From NCBI RefSeq assembly GCF_015319165.1, contig NZ_JADIVZ010000003.1, positions 354,366 through 418,365 of the forward strand: DNA of 64,000 nt, written 5' to 3'. The notes beneath the pieces are model-generated. The model worked only from the letters and a program-made list of their open reading frames with translations. It made no database searches and was not told the origin of the DNA. Below are positions 45,974-57,839 of this stretch, piece after piece; the stretch's first letter is position 1, and every line of letters starts with the position of its first letter. Position numbers and translations under genes: made by a program. The stretch is from Nocardioides acrostichi. Its GTDB lineage: Bacteria > Actinomycetota > Actinomycetes > Propionibacteriales > Nocardioidaceae.

Positions 45974-47958
45974 CGGGGGCTCCTCACGGTCAGCACGTGC
46001 GCCGGCTCGTGGTAGGGGTCCAGGCGCACGTAGTCGTGCGCGCCCCAGCTCCACTCCTGCCCCGTGATCTCGTCGTGCACGACGAACCCGTCGCCCCAAC
46101 CGAGGCCGAGTGCGGGCAGGTCGAGGTGCACCGTGGTCTCGCGGGTGGCGTGCGGGTCCAGGTTGATCACCACGATCACGGTGTCGGACGACGGGTCGCC
46201 CGGGACGGCCTGCTTGGAGAAGACCAGCACGTTCTCGTCGTCGCTGGAGTGCACGTGCAGGGTGCGCAGCAACTGCAGCGACCGGTGTTCGCGGCGGATT
46301 TCGTTGAGCCGCGTGAGGTACGGCGCCAGCGTGCGGCCCTCGGCCGCTGCGCCCTCCCAGTCGCGCACGCGCACCTGGTACTTCTCCGAGTCCAGGTACT
46401 CCTCGCTGCCGGGGCGCACCGCGACGTGCTCGAACAGTTCGTAGCCGGAGTACACGCCCCACGTGGGGGAGCCGGTGGCAGCGAGCACGGCACGGATCTT
46501 GAACATCGCCGGACCGCCGTACTGCAGGCTCGCATGCAGGATGTCGGGGGTGTTGACGAAGAAGTTCGGACGCATCAGGTGCGCGGTCTCGGCGGTCAGC
46601 TCGCGCAGGTAGTCCTCGATCTCCCACTTCGCCGTGCGCCAGGTGAAGTAGGTGTAGCTCTGCTGGAAGCCCACGGCGCCCAGGCCGTGCATCATGGCGG
46701 GCTTGGTGAACGCCTCGGCCAGGAACAGCACGTCGGGGTCGGTGCGGCGGATCTCGGCCAGCAGCCACTCCCAGAACGCCACCGGCTTGGTGTGGGGGTT
46801 GTCGACGCGGAAGATGCGCACGCCCTTGCTCATCCACAGCTTCACGACCCGCAGCACCTCGCGGCAGATGCCGGTGGGGTCGTTGTCGAAGTTGATCGGG
46901 TAGATGTCCTGGTACTTCTTCGGTGGGTTCTCGGCGTAGGCGATGGTGCCGTCGGCGCGGGTGGTGAAGAACGCCGGATTCGTCGTGACCCAAGGGTGGT
47001 CCGGCGCCGCCTGCAGCGCGAGATCGAGCGCGACCTCCAGGCCCAGGTCGGCGGCGTGCGCGACGAACGCCTCGAAGTCGGCCATGGTGCCCAGGTCAGG
47101 GTGGATCGCGTCGTGCCCGCCGTCCTTGCTGCCGATCGCCCACGGGCTGCCGGGGTCGAGCGGGCCGGGGTCGAGCGTGTTGTTGGGGCCCTTGCGATTG
47201 ACCTCGCCGATCGGGTGGATCGGCGGCAGGTACACGACGTCGAAGCCCATCGCCTTCGCCCGGTCGAGGCCGGCCACCGCCGTGCCGAACGTGCCCGAGA
47301 CGACCTCGCCGGTGAGCGGATCCTTCGTGGCGCCCTCCGAGCGTGGGAAGAACTCGTACCAGGAGCCGTACAGCGCGCGCTCCCGGTCGGCGAAGAGGCG
47401 ATAGGGGCCTTCGATCGTGACCAGCTCGCGCAGCGGGTGCTCGAGCAGGACGCCGCGCAGGTCGTCGTCGAGCAGGGCGGCGAGGCGGGCGGCGGGCGGT
47501 CGGGCGTCGTCCGCGGCGGCGGCGAGGCCGGCCTCGAGGGTCGCGCGCTCCGCCCTCAGGGTGGGGTCGAGATCGGCGAGCACCCGCTCGAGCAGCATCC
47601 GGGCTTCGGTGAACATCAGGTCGACGTCGACGCCGGCCTCGATCTTCAGCGGCGCGTCGTGCTGCCAGGTGGCGATGGGGTCCGACCAGGCCTGCACCTC
47701 GAAGGTCCAGGCGCCCTCGGCGTCGGGGGTGACCCAGGCGCGGTAGTCGTTGGGCTCCTCGGTGTGCAGCGCCATGCGCACGGGGGCGCGGCGCACCCCG
47801 TCGGGCCCGGTCAGCACCACCTCGGCCGCCAACTGGTCGTGACCCTCGCGGAACACCGTGGCGGTGACCGGCAAGGGCTCGCCGATGGTGGCCTTGGCCG
47901 GCTGGCGACCGAGGTCGACCAGCGGCATCACGTTCATGACGGGGATGCGTCCGACCAT
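45970..47958 (-). CDS. glgE: Alpha-1,4-glucan:maltose-1-phosphate maltosyltransferase
   Basis: Transfers maltosyl units from maltose-1-phosphate to the non-reducing end of alpha-glucan (GH13_3). It has 662 residues from ATG 47956-47958; a GTG at 47967 or TTG at 47994 would add 3 or 12 residues. An N-terminal beta domain ([26 protein letters not shown]) leads to the barrel with [21 protein letters not shown], the nucleophile Asp in [13 protein letters not shown] and acid/base Glu in [13 protein letters not shown]. It heads the glgE-treS-mak-glgB operon. Its promoter must lie in the repeat-filled gap 47959-48405. Confidence 0.96.
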
Positions 47959-48065
47959 GCTCTCCACCCAACCGGGCGGGGGATCAGCCTGCAAGTCACC
48001 CGAGGGGTGGAACGATCAAATGCCCCCTGACCTGCATTGCCGCGAGGTTAAAACTGCGAGGGCCC

Positions 48066-48215
48066 GCGGCCGTCGTCCATGTAACGCGGTGTTGCGCGGC
48101 CGTCGTCCATGTAACGCGGTGTTGCGCGGCCGTCGTCCATGTAACGCGGTGTTGCGCGGCCGTCGTCCATGTAACGCGGTGTTGCGCGGTCGTCGTCCAT
48201 GTAACGCGGTGTTGC
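48066..48215. repeat. 30-bp tandem repeat array (five copies) upstream of glgE
   Basis: Five contiguous 30-bp units start at 48066, 48096, 48126, 48156 and 48186 (GCGGCCGTCGTCCATGTAAC plus GCGGTGTTGC). The last has one T substitution. There are no spacers, so it is not a CRISPR. The array lies 108-257 bp upstream of the glgE start within a 447-bp gene-free gap (47959-48405) that must also carry the operon promoter. Confidence 0.92.
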
Positions 48216-48272
48216 GTCACTCGCGCGGTGTTCGGGTGACTGGTCACGCTGTAGAGCACCGCACCAGTCCGT

Positions 48273-48345
48273 GCAACACCGCGTTACATGTGCAACACCG
48301 CGTTACACGCCGCACCGCGGTACATGTGCAACACCGCGTTACATG
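48273..48345. repeat. Inverted copies of the 48066 repeat
   Basis: GCAACACCGCGTTACATG, the reverse complement of part of the 30-bp unit, occurs at 48273-48290 and 48328-48345. A near copy lies at 48292-48307 and a degraded one near 48312-48325. Together with the direct array they could form long cruciform or RNA stems. Confidence 0.88.
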
Positions 48346-48348
48346 CGC

Positions 48349-48385
48349 CACGGCCCCGCCCGGAACGAGTCCGGGCGGGGCCGTG
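48349..48385 (-). terminator. Strong hairpin terminator of the M36 protease gene
   Basis: A perfect 16-bp stem: CACGGCCCCGCCCGGA (48349-48364) with its complement 48370-48385 around ACGAG, 20 bp after the protease stop at 48406. The core GGCCCCGCCCGGA is the same as in the rpsA terminator. Confidence 0.85.
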
Positions 48386-48405
48386 GGTGGGTGGTGCGGG
48401 TGTGA

Positions 48406-51400
48406 CTACCGGCCGAAGACCTGGAGCTCGGCCGCGTGCACGATGGTGCCCCGGTCGGAGCCGGTCGCGCAGTCGGTCGGGTTGAGCGGGTCGTTGTCGA
48501 GCTCCCCGCCCTTCGGGTCGGCGTAGCCGGCGAAACCGGTGCACTGGTTGTTCAGCACGACCAGTCGGACGGCGGCGGCCCGGGTCCGCTTGAAGCGGAA
48601 GGACCGCATCGTCTCGTCGGGGGCCACCGGGCGAGGCCGGACCGCCGGGAAGGCGTTCGACTTCGAGGTGAGCACCCGCTTCCAGGTAGCCGAGGCCGAG
48701 CCGCAGTTCGAGCGGCAGACCTCGATCGCGAACTGGCGCAGCGCGGTGAACCGCGAGGCGGAGTCCTGGTCGGGGTCGGTGTCGCCGTCGACCGGGTTGA
48801 GCAGGGCGCTGACCTGCACCCGTCCGATCCGCGGCTTGGCGCCCGAGAGGTCGACGGCCACGAACGGCTTGGACTCGTCGACGTTGGCCTCGGTCACGCC
48901 GGCCCAGTTGGTGTCCTCGGTGCCGTCGATGAGCGAGTCGACGTTGATCGAGCCGTCGGTCGAGCCGATCACCTTGGCACCGTTGGCCGCCGCCGCGTAG
49001 TTCTTGCGGTTCTTGACTCTGACCGTCTTGGACTGACCGCCCTTGACGGTCATGGTGAACCGCTCGAAGCCGCCCTTCTTCGACGCGAAGAGCATCTTGT
49101 AGGTGCCGGGTGCGAACTGCGCGGTCGGCTTGAGCTTCGACGTCGCGATCGTGTCGGCGATCGGGGTCACGCGAGCCTCGTAGTGGCCCACGAACACCTG
49201 GCCGGGGTAGCGGGTCTTGAAGGTGACCTTGCCGTTCTTGCCGCGCGGGGTGGCGAAGGACGGCGTCGGGTTGGTGTCGTCGGCGTTCTTCACCGACGCG
49301 CCCTGGCCCATGCCGCGCTGGGCGAAGGCCTTCCACATCACGGCCTGGTCCTTGCCGCCGAAGCGCATCCGGTCGGCGGCGATCATGGCGTCACGGGCGT
49401 CGAGCATCGACGTCGCACCCTGCTGGAGCAGGAACGAGTCGAACACCAGCTGGACCCAGCGACGGTTGCCCGGGCACAGCTGCGGCGGGCGTGGCGAGGT
49501 GCTGGCACCCGGCTGGGCGCAGCGCAACTGCAGGCGCTTGTCGTTGTAGGGGTACTGACGGTTGTACTTGCCCACCAGCGCCTGGCGCACCGACCACTGG
49601 GTGCCGTTCCAGATCTCGCCGTCGGCGTGCACCTCCGGGCCAGGGGTGTCGAAGCCGTAGTTGGAGTAGTTCAACGGGTTCTTGTTGAGGGCGTAGTCGC
49701 GGATGGCGACCTTCTTGTTGCCGGTGGCGTAGACGCCCACGGCCCAGCGGTTGCCGTCGGTGGGGTAGCCGTGGCTGAACATGTACTCCGCGGCCACCTG
49801 GTCGCTCCACGACTCACCCATCGCACCTCCCTGCTCCGAGGTCAGACCCTCGTCGGGGCCGCCGACCATGCGGTTGCTGATGGCGTGGGTGTACTCGTGG
49901 CCCACGATGCCCATGTCGAGGGCGCCGTCGGTGCACGGTGCGTAGAACGCGCCGGCGATGGGCTGGAAGAGGTACTGGTTCGTGATGCCGGGAATGCCGT
50001 CTTGCAGCGCGATCTGGTTGGCGTTGTCACGACCCAGCAGCAGCGGTTGGCCACCGGTGAGCGCGCCGGCCTGCACGTTGCCGACCTCCTGGTCGCCGCC
50101 GGCACCCCCACGGCCGTAGTTCTCGGCCTGGAGGTTGTAGTTCTTCTCCGTGAAGCCGAGGAAGTAGGAGTAGTCGTGCATCCGGTTGTGCGACACGAAC
50201 AAGTTGCCGACCGAGAAGTCGATGTCGTTGCCGCCGGGCACCAGGTTCGTCGGGTCGCACTTGGAGTTGTTCCAGGCGTCGGTGAACTCTGCTGTGTACT
50301 CGCGGGTGGGCGAGTACGGCGCTTGCGCGAGACCGCCGGGGGTCAGCGGGCTGCCCCAGGCCTCGTGGGTGTTGGCGTTGTTGCCCACCGTGGTCATGGT
50401 CGGCGCCGTGCCGGAGGCCAGGGTGTCCCAGGGGCCGGTGTTCGCGAGGTTCTCGAAGGGTCCGCTCGGCGTGGTGCAGTCGGGGCCCTTGACCCAGCAG
50501 CCGATCTCGTTGTTGGTCGGGACGGCGTCGGAATAGGTCGACTTCAGCGACGGCGCGGCCGGGAAGTAGTTCCACTGCGGGTCGAAGCCCGAGCTGCCGG
50601 TGTCCGGCCCGGCGGAGTCGCTGGTCGAGATCGCGAGGGCGTACTGGCCCACGACCACCGAGGCGGAGTCGAACGGGCAGACCTGCGCGTTGTAGACGCC
50701 GGCCTTGAGCGCGGTCGGCGAGGTGTAGACCGTGGCCTCGGGGCTGGTGAGCAGATCCTGGTTGAACAGCAGGTTGTTGTCCGGGTCGAAGACCTTGATG
50801 GTGATGTCGTCGGCGGGCAGCGCGATGGCCGCAGCGGCGATCGTGCGGGTCAGGTCGTCGGTGAGCTCGAAGGGGTGCTTCGGGCCGCACGAGTTGGCGG
50901 TCACGGACCCGGAGAACACGTTGTTGTACATGTCGTTGTCGACCTGGTTGTGCCGGTAGAGCACCGACCCGTCGAGGGCGTCGACCACCACGGTGTGGGC
51001 CAGCGAGCTGCCGCCCTGCACGTCGACGACGTTGGCCTCGATGGCCGGACGCACGGCGCCGTCGGCAGTGACGAACGCGCGCGGACGCGCCTGCTGCTCC
51101 TGCGCGATGCCCGGGACGACGAGCCGGGTCCAGCCGTCGCTCTGCTCGCTGCGGATCTTGGAGATGTCGACGGCGTCGACCTTGCGCCCCACGTTCGCCG
51201 CGGCCTTGAGGTAGCCCATGAGCGGCGACATCCGGGTGCCGGCCGCGGGAGCGGCGGTGGTACGGGCGAGGGAGGAGGAGACGTAGGTGATCTCGCCGTT
51301 CGCGACCCCGACCGTCACCAGGCCGCCCACGGCGGGGGTGAGACCGTCGAAGGACTGACGGAAGAGGACGGCGTGTCCGGCTGGCGCCTGGGCCTTGCCG

Positions 51401-51867
51401 TCGGCGTCGGGGTAGGAGGCGAGCTCCTGGTCGTTGACGAGCTCGAGGGAGTCCATCGCGGAGCCGCTCAGGCCGAAGACCGCGGCGTTGGCGCGCAGCC
51501 AGGCGCGAGCCGCAGTCACCGGCTTGGTGCTGGTCGCCTTCGCGAGCGCACCCGAGCGGGGCAGCAGCGACGAGGGTGTGCCGTAACCGTTCCAGCGCAC
51601 GTCGAGGGCCGGCAGCCGGCTCGCCGCCGCGCGTTGCGCCGCGGTGGGCAACACCGACCCGGTGGTGTCGATGTCGGCGGGGCCGCTGACGGCGTCACCG
51701 ATGGTCACCAGGTCGTCGGGGTCGATCGCCGGATCGGCCGAGGCCATCGGGCGGGTGGCCGTGTCGGCCAGGGCGGGGATCTGCGCGAGTCCGGGCGCCA
51801 GGGTGGCGGCAGCCAGGGCGAGGATGGCCGTCGTGCGGCGTCCGCGGCGCGTGGATGGGGTTGACAT
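48406..51867 (-). CDS. Secreted M36-family (fungalysin-like) zinc metalloprotease
   Basis: Exported metalloprotease of 1,153 residues. Residues 1-35 are a signal peptide (RRGRRTTAILALAAATLAPG, cleavage near ALA). About 80-270 is an FTP-type propeptide. The catalytic domain has the zinc motif HEYTH (IVGHEYTHAISNRMVGG, about residue 656) and a downstream Glu in GAMGESWSDQVAAEY. It also has the M36 signatures VSHNRMHDYSYFLGF and DGEIWNGTQWSVRQAL. The last 200 residues look like a discoidin/galactose-binding-like domain (PRIGRVQVSALLNPVD...AAELQVFGR). It separates the glgE operon from glgP without obvious functional link. Confidence 0.92.
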   Translation of the reverse strand: MSTPSTRRGRRTTAILALAAATLAPGLAQIPALADTATRPMASADPAIDPDDLVTIGDAVSGPADIDTTGSVLPTAAQRAAASRLPALDVRWNGYGTPSSLLPRSGALAKATSTKPVTAARAWLRANAAVFGLSGSAMDSLELVNDQELASYPDADGKAQAPAGHAVLFRQSFDGLTPAVGGLVTVGVANGEITYVSSSLARTTAAPAAGTRMSPLMGYLKAAANVGRKVDAVDISKIRSEQSDGWTRLVVPGIAQEQQARPRAFVTADGAVRPAIEANVVDVQGGSSLAHTVVVDALDGSVLYRHNQVDNDMYNNVFSGSVTANSCGPKHPFELTDDLTRTIAAAAIALPADDITIKVFDPDNNLLFNQDLLTSPEATVYTSPTALKAGVYNAQVCPFDSASVVVGQYALAISTSDSAGPDTGSSGFDPQWNYFPAAPSLKSTYSDAVPTNNEIGCWVKGPDCTTPSGPFENLANTGPWDTLASGTAPTMTTVGNNANTHEAWGSPLTPGGLAQAPYSPTREYTAEFTDAWNNSKCDPTNLVPGGNDIDFSVGNLFVSHNRMHDYSYFLGFTEKNYNLQAENYGRGGAGGDQEVGNVQAGALTGGQPLLLGRDNANQIALQDGIPGITNQYLFQPIAGAFYAPCTDGALDMGIVGHEYTHAISNRMVGGPDEGLTSEQGGAMGESWSDQVAAEYMFSHGYPTDGNRWAVGVYATGNKKVAIRDYALNKNPLNYSNYGFDTPGPEVHADGEIWNGTQWSVRQALVGKYNRQYPYNDKRLQLRCAQPGASTSPRPPQLCPGNRRWVQLVFDSFLLQQGATSMLDARDAMIAADRMRFGGKDQAVMWKAFAQRGMGQGASVKNADDTNPTPSFATPRGKNGKVTFKTRYPGQVFVGHYEARVTPIADTIATSKLKPTAQFAPGTYKMLFASKKGGFERFTMTVKGGQSKTVRVKNRKNYAAAANGAKVIGSTDGSINVDSLIDGTEDTNWAGVTEANVDESKPFVAVDLSGAKPRIGRVQVSALLNPVDGDTDPDQDSASRFTALRQFAIEVCRSNCGSASATWKRVLTSKSNAFPAVRPRPVAPDETMRSFRFKRTRAAAVRLVVLNNQCTGFAGYADPKGGELDNDPLNPTDCATGSDRGTIVHAAELQVFGR

Positions 51868-51888
51868 GGTTCTCCCAACGGCTCGCCC

Positions 51889-51922
51889 TACCTGAGCGTT
51901 ATGCCGGTTACCTGAAAGTTAC
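51889..51922 (-). promoter_or_regulatory. Direct repeats upstream of the M36 protease
   Basis: TACCTGAGCGTTA (51889-51901) and TACCTGAAAGTTA (51909-51921) are 13-bp direct repeats exactly 20 bp apart. Within them GTTAC recurs at 11-bp spacing (51907 and 51918). They lie 22-55 bp upstream of the protease ATG. Direct repeats at one or two helical turns are typical of OmpR/PhoB-type regulators; identity unknown. Confidence 0.4.
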
Positions 51923-51980
51923 ATAGGAGAGGACGGCCTGAGGGGCGGTTTCGAGCTCTCGACGGGATCGACGCGATCCC

Positions 51981-52010
51981 TTGGATCGTTCCAGAGAGTC
52001 GTCGTACCGT
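51981..52010 (+). promoter_or_regulatory. Probable glgP promoter giving a leaderless mRNA
   Basis: TTGGAT (51981-51986) and TACCGT (52005-52010), spaced 18 bp, resemble -35 and -10 boxes. The predicted start of transcription, about 7 bp after the -10 box, coincides with the glgP GTG at 52017. No Shine-Dalgarno sequence is present. Confidence 0.45.
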
Positions 52011-52016
52011 TCTTCC

Positions 52017-54617
52017 GTGCGTGCCATCCGACGGTTCACCGTCCGCCCCGTCCTGCCCGAGCCGCTTGCCCCGCTCGGCGAACTCGTCGACAACCTGCGC
52101 TGGTCGTGGCACCCCGAGACCCAAGACGTCTTCGCCGCGGTCGACCCCGACCTGTGGGCGGCCACCGGGCACGACCCGGTGCGGTTGCTCGGCGCCGTCA
52201 GCCGGGCGCGCCTCGACGAGCTGGCCGGCGACGAGGCGTTCCTGGCCCGGCTCGGCGCCTCGCACGCCGATCTCGCCTCCTACCTCGGAGGTGAGCGCTG
52301 GTACCAGCGTGCCGCGGCCACCGGCGCGGCGGCCGGCGAGGCGTGGCCGGCGTCCATCGCCTACTTCTCCCCGGAGTTCGGCATCACCGCGGTGCTGCCG
52401 CAGTACTCCGGTGGCCTGGGCATCCTCGCCGGCGACCACCTCAAGGCCGCCAGCGACCTCGGGGCGCCGATCATCGGCGTCGGGCTGCTGTACCGGCACG
52501 GCTACTTCAAGCAGTCGCTCTCGCGAGAGGGCTGGCAGCAGGAGACCTACCCGTTGCTCGATCCCGACGAGCTGCCGATCTCGCTGCTGCGCGAGCCCAG
52601 CGGCGAGCGTGCCACGATCTCGATCGCGATGCCCGGTGGGCCCGACCTGGTGGCCCGCATCTGGGTCGCGAGCGTGGGCCGGGTGCCGCTGCTCATGCTC
52701 GACACCGACGTCGAGGGCAACCCGCAGGCCTACGTCGACGTCACCGACCGACTCTACGGCGGCACCACCGAGCACCGGCTGCGCCAGGAGCTGCTGCTCG
52801 GCGTCGGTGGCGTCAAGGCGCTGCGCGTCTACTGCCGTATCACCGGCCACCCCGCGCCCGAGGTGTTCCACACCAACGAGGGTCACGCGGGCTTCCTCGG
52901 TCTCGAGCGGGTGCGCGAGCTGACTGCCGACCCGACCGGCCCGGGTCTCGACCTCGACACCGCGCTCGAGGTCGGGCGCGCCTCGACCGTGTTCACCACG
53001 CACACCCCGGTGCCCGCCGGCATCGACCGCTTCCCACGCACACTGGTCGAGCAGTACTTCGGCGAGGGCGGCGCCGTGCCCGGCGTCCCGGTCGAGCGGG
53101 TACTCGCCCTGGGGGCCGAGGACTACGAGGGCGGCGACCCCGGCGTGTTCAACATGGCGGTCATGGGCTTTCGCCTCGCCCAGCGTGCCAACGGCGTCTC
53201 GCTGCTGCACGGCGAGGTCTCGCGCGGCATGTTCAACGGGCTCTGGCCGGCCTTCGACGAGGCCGAGGTGCCGATCACCTCGATCACCAACGGCGTCCAC
53301 GCACCCACGTGGGTGGCGCGCGACGTCTTCGACCTCGCGGCCGGGCAGGGGGCGGCGAAGGACGGCGACGACGTCGACGCCTTCTGGCAGGCGGTCGACG
53401 CGGTGCCGGCGAGCGAGGTGTGGGCGGCCAAGCGGCGCATGCGCGAGGCGCTGGTGCTCGAGGCACGCACGCGGCTGCGCCGCTCCTGGGCCAGGCGTGG
53501 CGCCGCCGAGGCCGAGCTCGGCTGGGTCGACGACGCCCTCGACCCCGACGTCTTGACGATCGGCTTCGCGCGTCGGGTGCCGTCCTACAAGCGGCTCACG
53601 CTCATGCTGCGTGACCCCGAGCGGCTGCGGGCGCTGCTGCTGCACCCCGACCGCCCGGTGCAGCTGGTCATTGCCGGCAAGAGCCACCCGGCTGACGACG
53701 GCGGCAAGCGGCTGATCCAGGAGCTGGTGCGCTTCGCCGACGCTGCCGACGTCCGGCACCGCATCGTGTTCCTGCCCAACTACGACATCGCGATGGCCCA
53801 GCCGCTCTACCCCGGCTGCGACGTGTGGCTCAACAACCCGCTGCGGCCCTACGAGGCGTGCGGCACCTCCGGCATGAAGGCGGCCCTCAACGGCGGACTC
53901 AACCTCTCCATCCTCGACGGTTGGTGGGACGAGTGGTTCGACGGCGAGAACGGCTGGGCGATCCCGTCGGCCGACGGCGTCGAGGATCCCGATCGCCGCG
54001 ACGACCTCGAGGCCACCGCGCTCTACGACCTGATCGAGACCCAGGTCGCCCCCCGCTTCTACGACGTCGACGCCGACGGTGTGCCCACGAGGTGGGTCGA
54101 GATGCTGCGGCACACGCTGAAGTCGCTCGGCCCGAAGGTGCTCGCGACGCGCATGGTGCGCGACTACGTGCGCCGCCTCTACATGCCCGCCACCGAGGTG
54201 GCCCGGGCGCTCAACGCCGACTACGCGGGCGCGGTGTCGCTGGCGCAGTGGAAGGGCCGCGTGCGCACGGGATGGGGCGGGGTGCGCGTCGAGCACGTGG
54301 AGTCCAGCGGCGTGGGGGATGCCCCCGAGGTCGGGGCGGTGCTCTCGGTGCGCGCCTTCGTGGCGCTCGGCTCGCTCGCGCCCGACGACGTCTCGGTGCA
54401 GCTGGTGCACGGCCGTGCCGGCGCCGACGACTCGCTGCGGCAACCCGTGGTCACCACGCTGTCGGTGAGCGAGACCTACGAGGGCGGGCGCTTCTGCTTC
54501 GCCGGCTCCGTCACCCTCGACGCTGCCGGACCCTTCGGCTACACCGTGCGCGTCGTCCCCCACCACGACCTGCTGGCCTCGGACGCCGAGCTCGGCGTGG
54601 TCGCGTACCCGGCGTAA
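52017..54617 (+). CDS. glgP: Alpha-glucan phosphorylase
   Basis: Releases glucose-1-phosphate from the non-reducing ends of alpha-glucan using phosphate and PLP. It has 866 residues, matching the actinobacterial GT35 type with its DUF3417 N-terminal domain (RFTVRPVLPEPLAPLGELVDNLRWSWHPETQDVF). The PLP-binding Lys is in EACGTSGMKAALNGGLN. Other family motifs are YFSPEFGITAVLPQYSGGLG, HTNEGHAGF and SITNGVHAPTW. GTG 52017 gives the family start MRAIRRFTV; with no RBS it is probably translated from a leaderless transcript. It is convergent with glgX across a repeat-derived terminator. Confidence 0.95.
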   Translation: MRAIRRFTVRPVLPEPLAPLGELVDNLRWSWHPETQDVFAAVDPDLWAATGHDPVRLLGAVSRARLDELAGDEAFLARLGASHADLASYLGGERWYQRAAATGAAAGEAWPASIAYFSPEFGITAVLPQYSGGLGILAGDHLKAASDLGAPIIGVGLLYRHGYFKQSLSREGWQQETYPLLDPDELPISLLREPSGERATISIAMPGGPDLVARIWVASVGRVPLLMLDTDVEGNPQAYVDVTDRLYGGTTEHRLRQELLLGVGGVKALRVYCRITGHPAPEVFHTNEGHAGFLGLERVRELTADPTGPGLDLDTALEVGRASTVFTTHTPVPAGIDRFPRTLVEQYFGEGGAVPGVPVERVLALGAEDYEGGDPGVFNMAVMGFRLAQRANGVSLLHGEVSRGMFNGLWPAFDEAEVPITSITNGVHAPTWVARDVFDLAAGQGAAKDGDDVDAFWQAVDAVPASEVWAAKRRMREALVLEARTRLRRSWARRGAAEAELGWVDDALDPDVLTIGFARRVPSYKRLTLMLRDPERLRALLLHPDRPVQLVIAGKSHPADDGGKRLIQELVRFADAADVRHRIVFLPNYDIAMAQPLYPGCDVWLNNPLRPYEACGTSGMKAALNGGLNLSILDGWWDEWFDGENGWAIPSADGVEDPDRRDDLEATALYDLIETQVAPRFYDVDADGVPTRWVEMLRHTLKSLGPKVLATRMVRDYVRRLYMPATEVARALNADYAGAVSLAQWKGRVRTGWGGVRVEHVESSGVGDAPEVGAVLSVRAFVALGSLAPDDVSVQLVHGRAGADDSLRQPVVTTLSVSETYEGGRFCFAGSVTLDAAGPFGYTVRVVPHHDLLASDAELGVVAYPA

Positions 54618-54620
54618 TCA

Positions 54621-54729
54621 CCCGCGAGGGGCCGCAAATTGTCCCGCGAGGGGTCGCAAATCGTCCCGCGAGGGGTCACGCCACCAGCGATTTGCGACCC
54701 CTCGGCCAACGATTTGCGACCCCTCGCGG
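54621..54729. repeat. 22-bp repeat family, direct and inverted, between glgP and glgX
   Basis: Direct copies of CCCGCGAGGGGTCGCAAATC plus GT start at 54621 and 54643, with a partial third at 54665. Inverted copies lie at 54686-54705 and 54708-54729. The opposing copies can form a long stem and fill the 112-bp gap between convergent glgP and glgX, so they may work as a bidirectional terminator. The same unit forms the array at 27591-27700. Confidence 0.88.
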
Positions 54730-56958
<2,229 letters not shown>

Positions 56959-57034
56959 GCGCCGCATTCTCCCAGCAGTGGCAGCATGCCGCAGGACAAG
57001 CAGGTGGAGTCGGACACGAGGAGTGAGAACGGTC

Positions 57035-57814
57035 ATGGGTGAGTTCGTGAATCTCGAGGTGACGGACGGCGTCGGCACGATCCGGCTCGACCGGCCGAAG
57101 ATGAACGCGATCAGCCTGGCGGTGCAGGCCGAGCTGCGCGCCGCCGCCGCCGAGGCGACCGAGCGCGACGATGTGCGTGCCGTCGTCGTCTGGGGTGGCG
57201 GATCAGTGTTCGCGGCGGGCAACGACGTCAAGGAGATGGCCGGCATGTCGTACGCCGACATGGTCGCCGCGTCCGGTCCGCTCCAGGGCGCGGTGACCGC
57301 GATCGCGCAGATCCCCAAGCCGGTCGTCGCCGCCGTCAACGGCTATGCGCTCGGTGGTGGTTGCGAGCTCGCGCTGGCCGCCGACATCCGCGTCGCGGGC
57401 GAGAAGGCGGTGTTCGGCCAGCCCGAGGTGCTGCTCGGCATCATCCCCGGCGCCGGAGGCACCCAGCGTCTCGCGCGGCTCGTGGGCCCGGCCAAGGCCA
57501 AGGACATCATCTTCTCTGGTCGCTTCGTGAAGGCCGACGAGGCGCTGGCGATCGGCCTGGCTGACCAGGTCGTGCCGGACGCCGAGGTCTACGAGACGGC
57601 GCACGCCTGGGCGGCGCAGTTCTCGAGCGCCGCAGCGCTCGCCCTGCGGGCGGCCAAGGAGAGCATCGACCGCGGCCTCGAGGTCGACCTCGGCACGGGT
57701 CTGGAGATCGAGCGGCAGCAGTTCGCCGCCCTCTTCGCCACCGACGACCGCACCGCGGGCATGACCTCCTTCGTCGAGAACGGCCCCGGCAAGGCGACCT
57801 TCTCGGGTCGCTGA
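57035..57814 (+). CDS. Enoyl-CoA hydratase/isomerase family protein
   Basis: A 259-residue crotonase-fold enzyme, probably hydrating trans-2-enoyl-CoA in beta-oxidation or the crotonyl-CoA branch. Oxyanion-hole regions are GSVFAAGNDVKEM (A-G-N-D-V/L-K-E) and GYALGGGCELALAADIRVA. The catalytic pair of Glu is in GCELAL and FGQPEVLLGIIPGAGGTQRL. ATG 57035 has GAGGAG 12 bp upstream. It is a single gene, divergent from glgX. Confidence 0.93.
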   Translation: MGEFVNLEVTDGVGTIRLDRPKMNAISLAVQAELRAAAAEATERDDVRAVVVWGGGSVFAAGNDVKEMAGMSYADMVAASGPLQGAVTAIAQIPKPVVAAVNGYALGGGCELALAADIRVAGEKAVFGQPEVLLGIIPGAGGTQRLARLVGPAKAKDIIFSGRFVKADEALAIGLADQVVPDAEVYETAHAWAAQFSSAAALALRAAKESIDRGLEVDLGTGLEIERQQFAALFATDDRTAGMTSFVENGPGKATFSGR

Positions 57815-57839
57815 CCCTGCCGGGGCCGTCGGGCGCGTT

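Noticed and set aside
48066..48215. CRISPR array
   Set aside because: The 30-bp units are directly adjacent with no spacers, and no cas gene is present; it is a simple tandem repeat.
48436..51864. Open frame of 1,142 codons opposite the M36 protease
   Set aside because: High-GC antisense frame without domains; the opposite strand carries HEYTH and all M36 motifs.
51888..54566. Open frame of 892 codons opposite glgP
   Set aside because: Mirror frame of a certain phosphorylase gene; no motif recognised.
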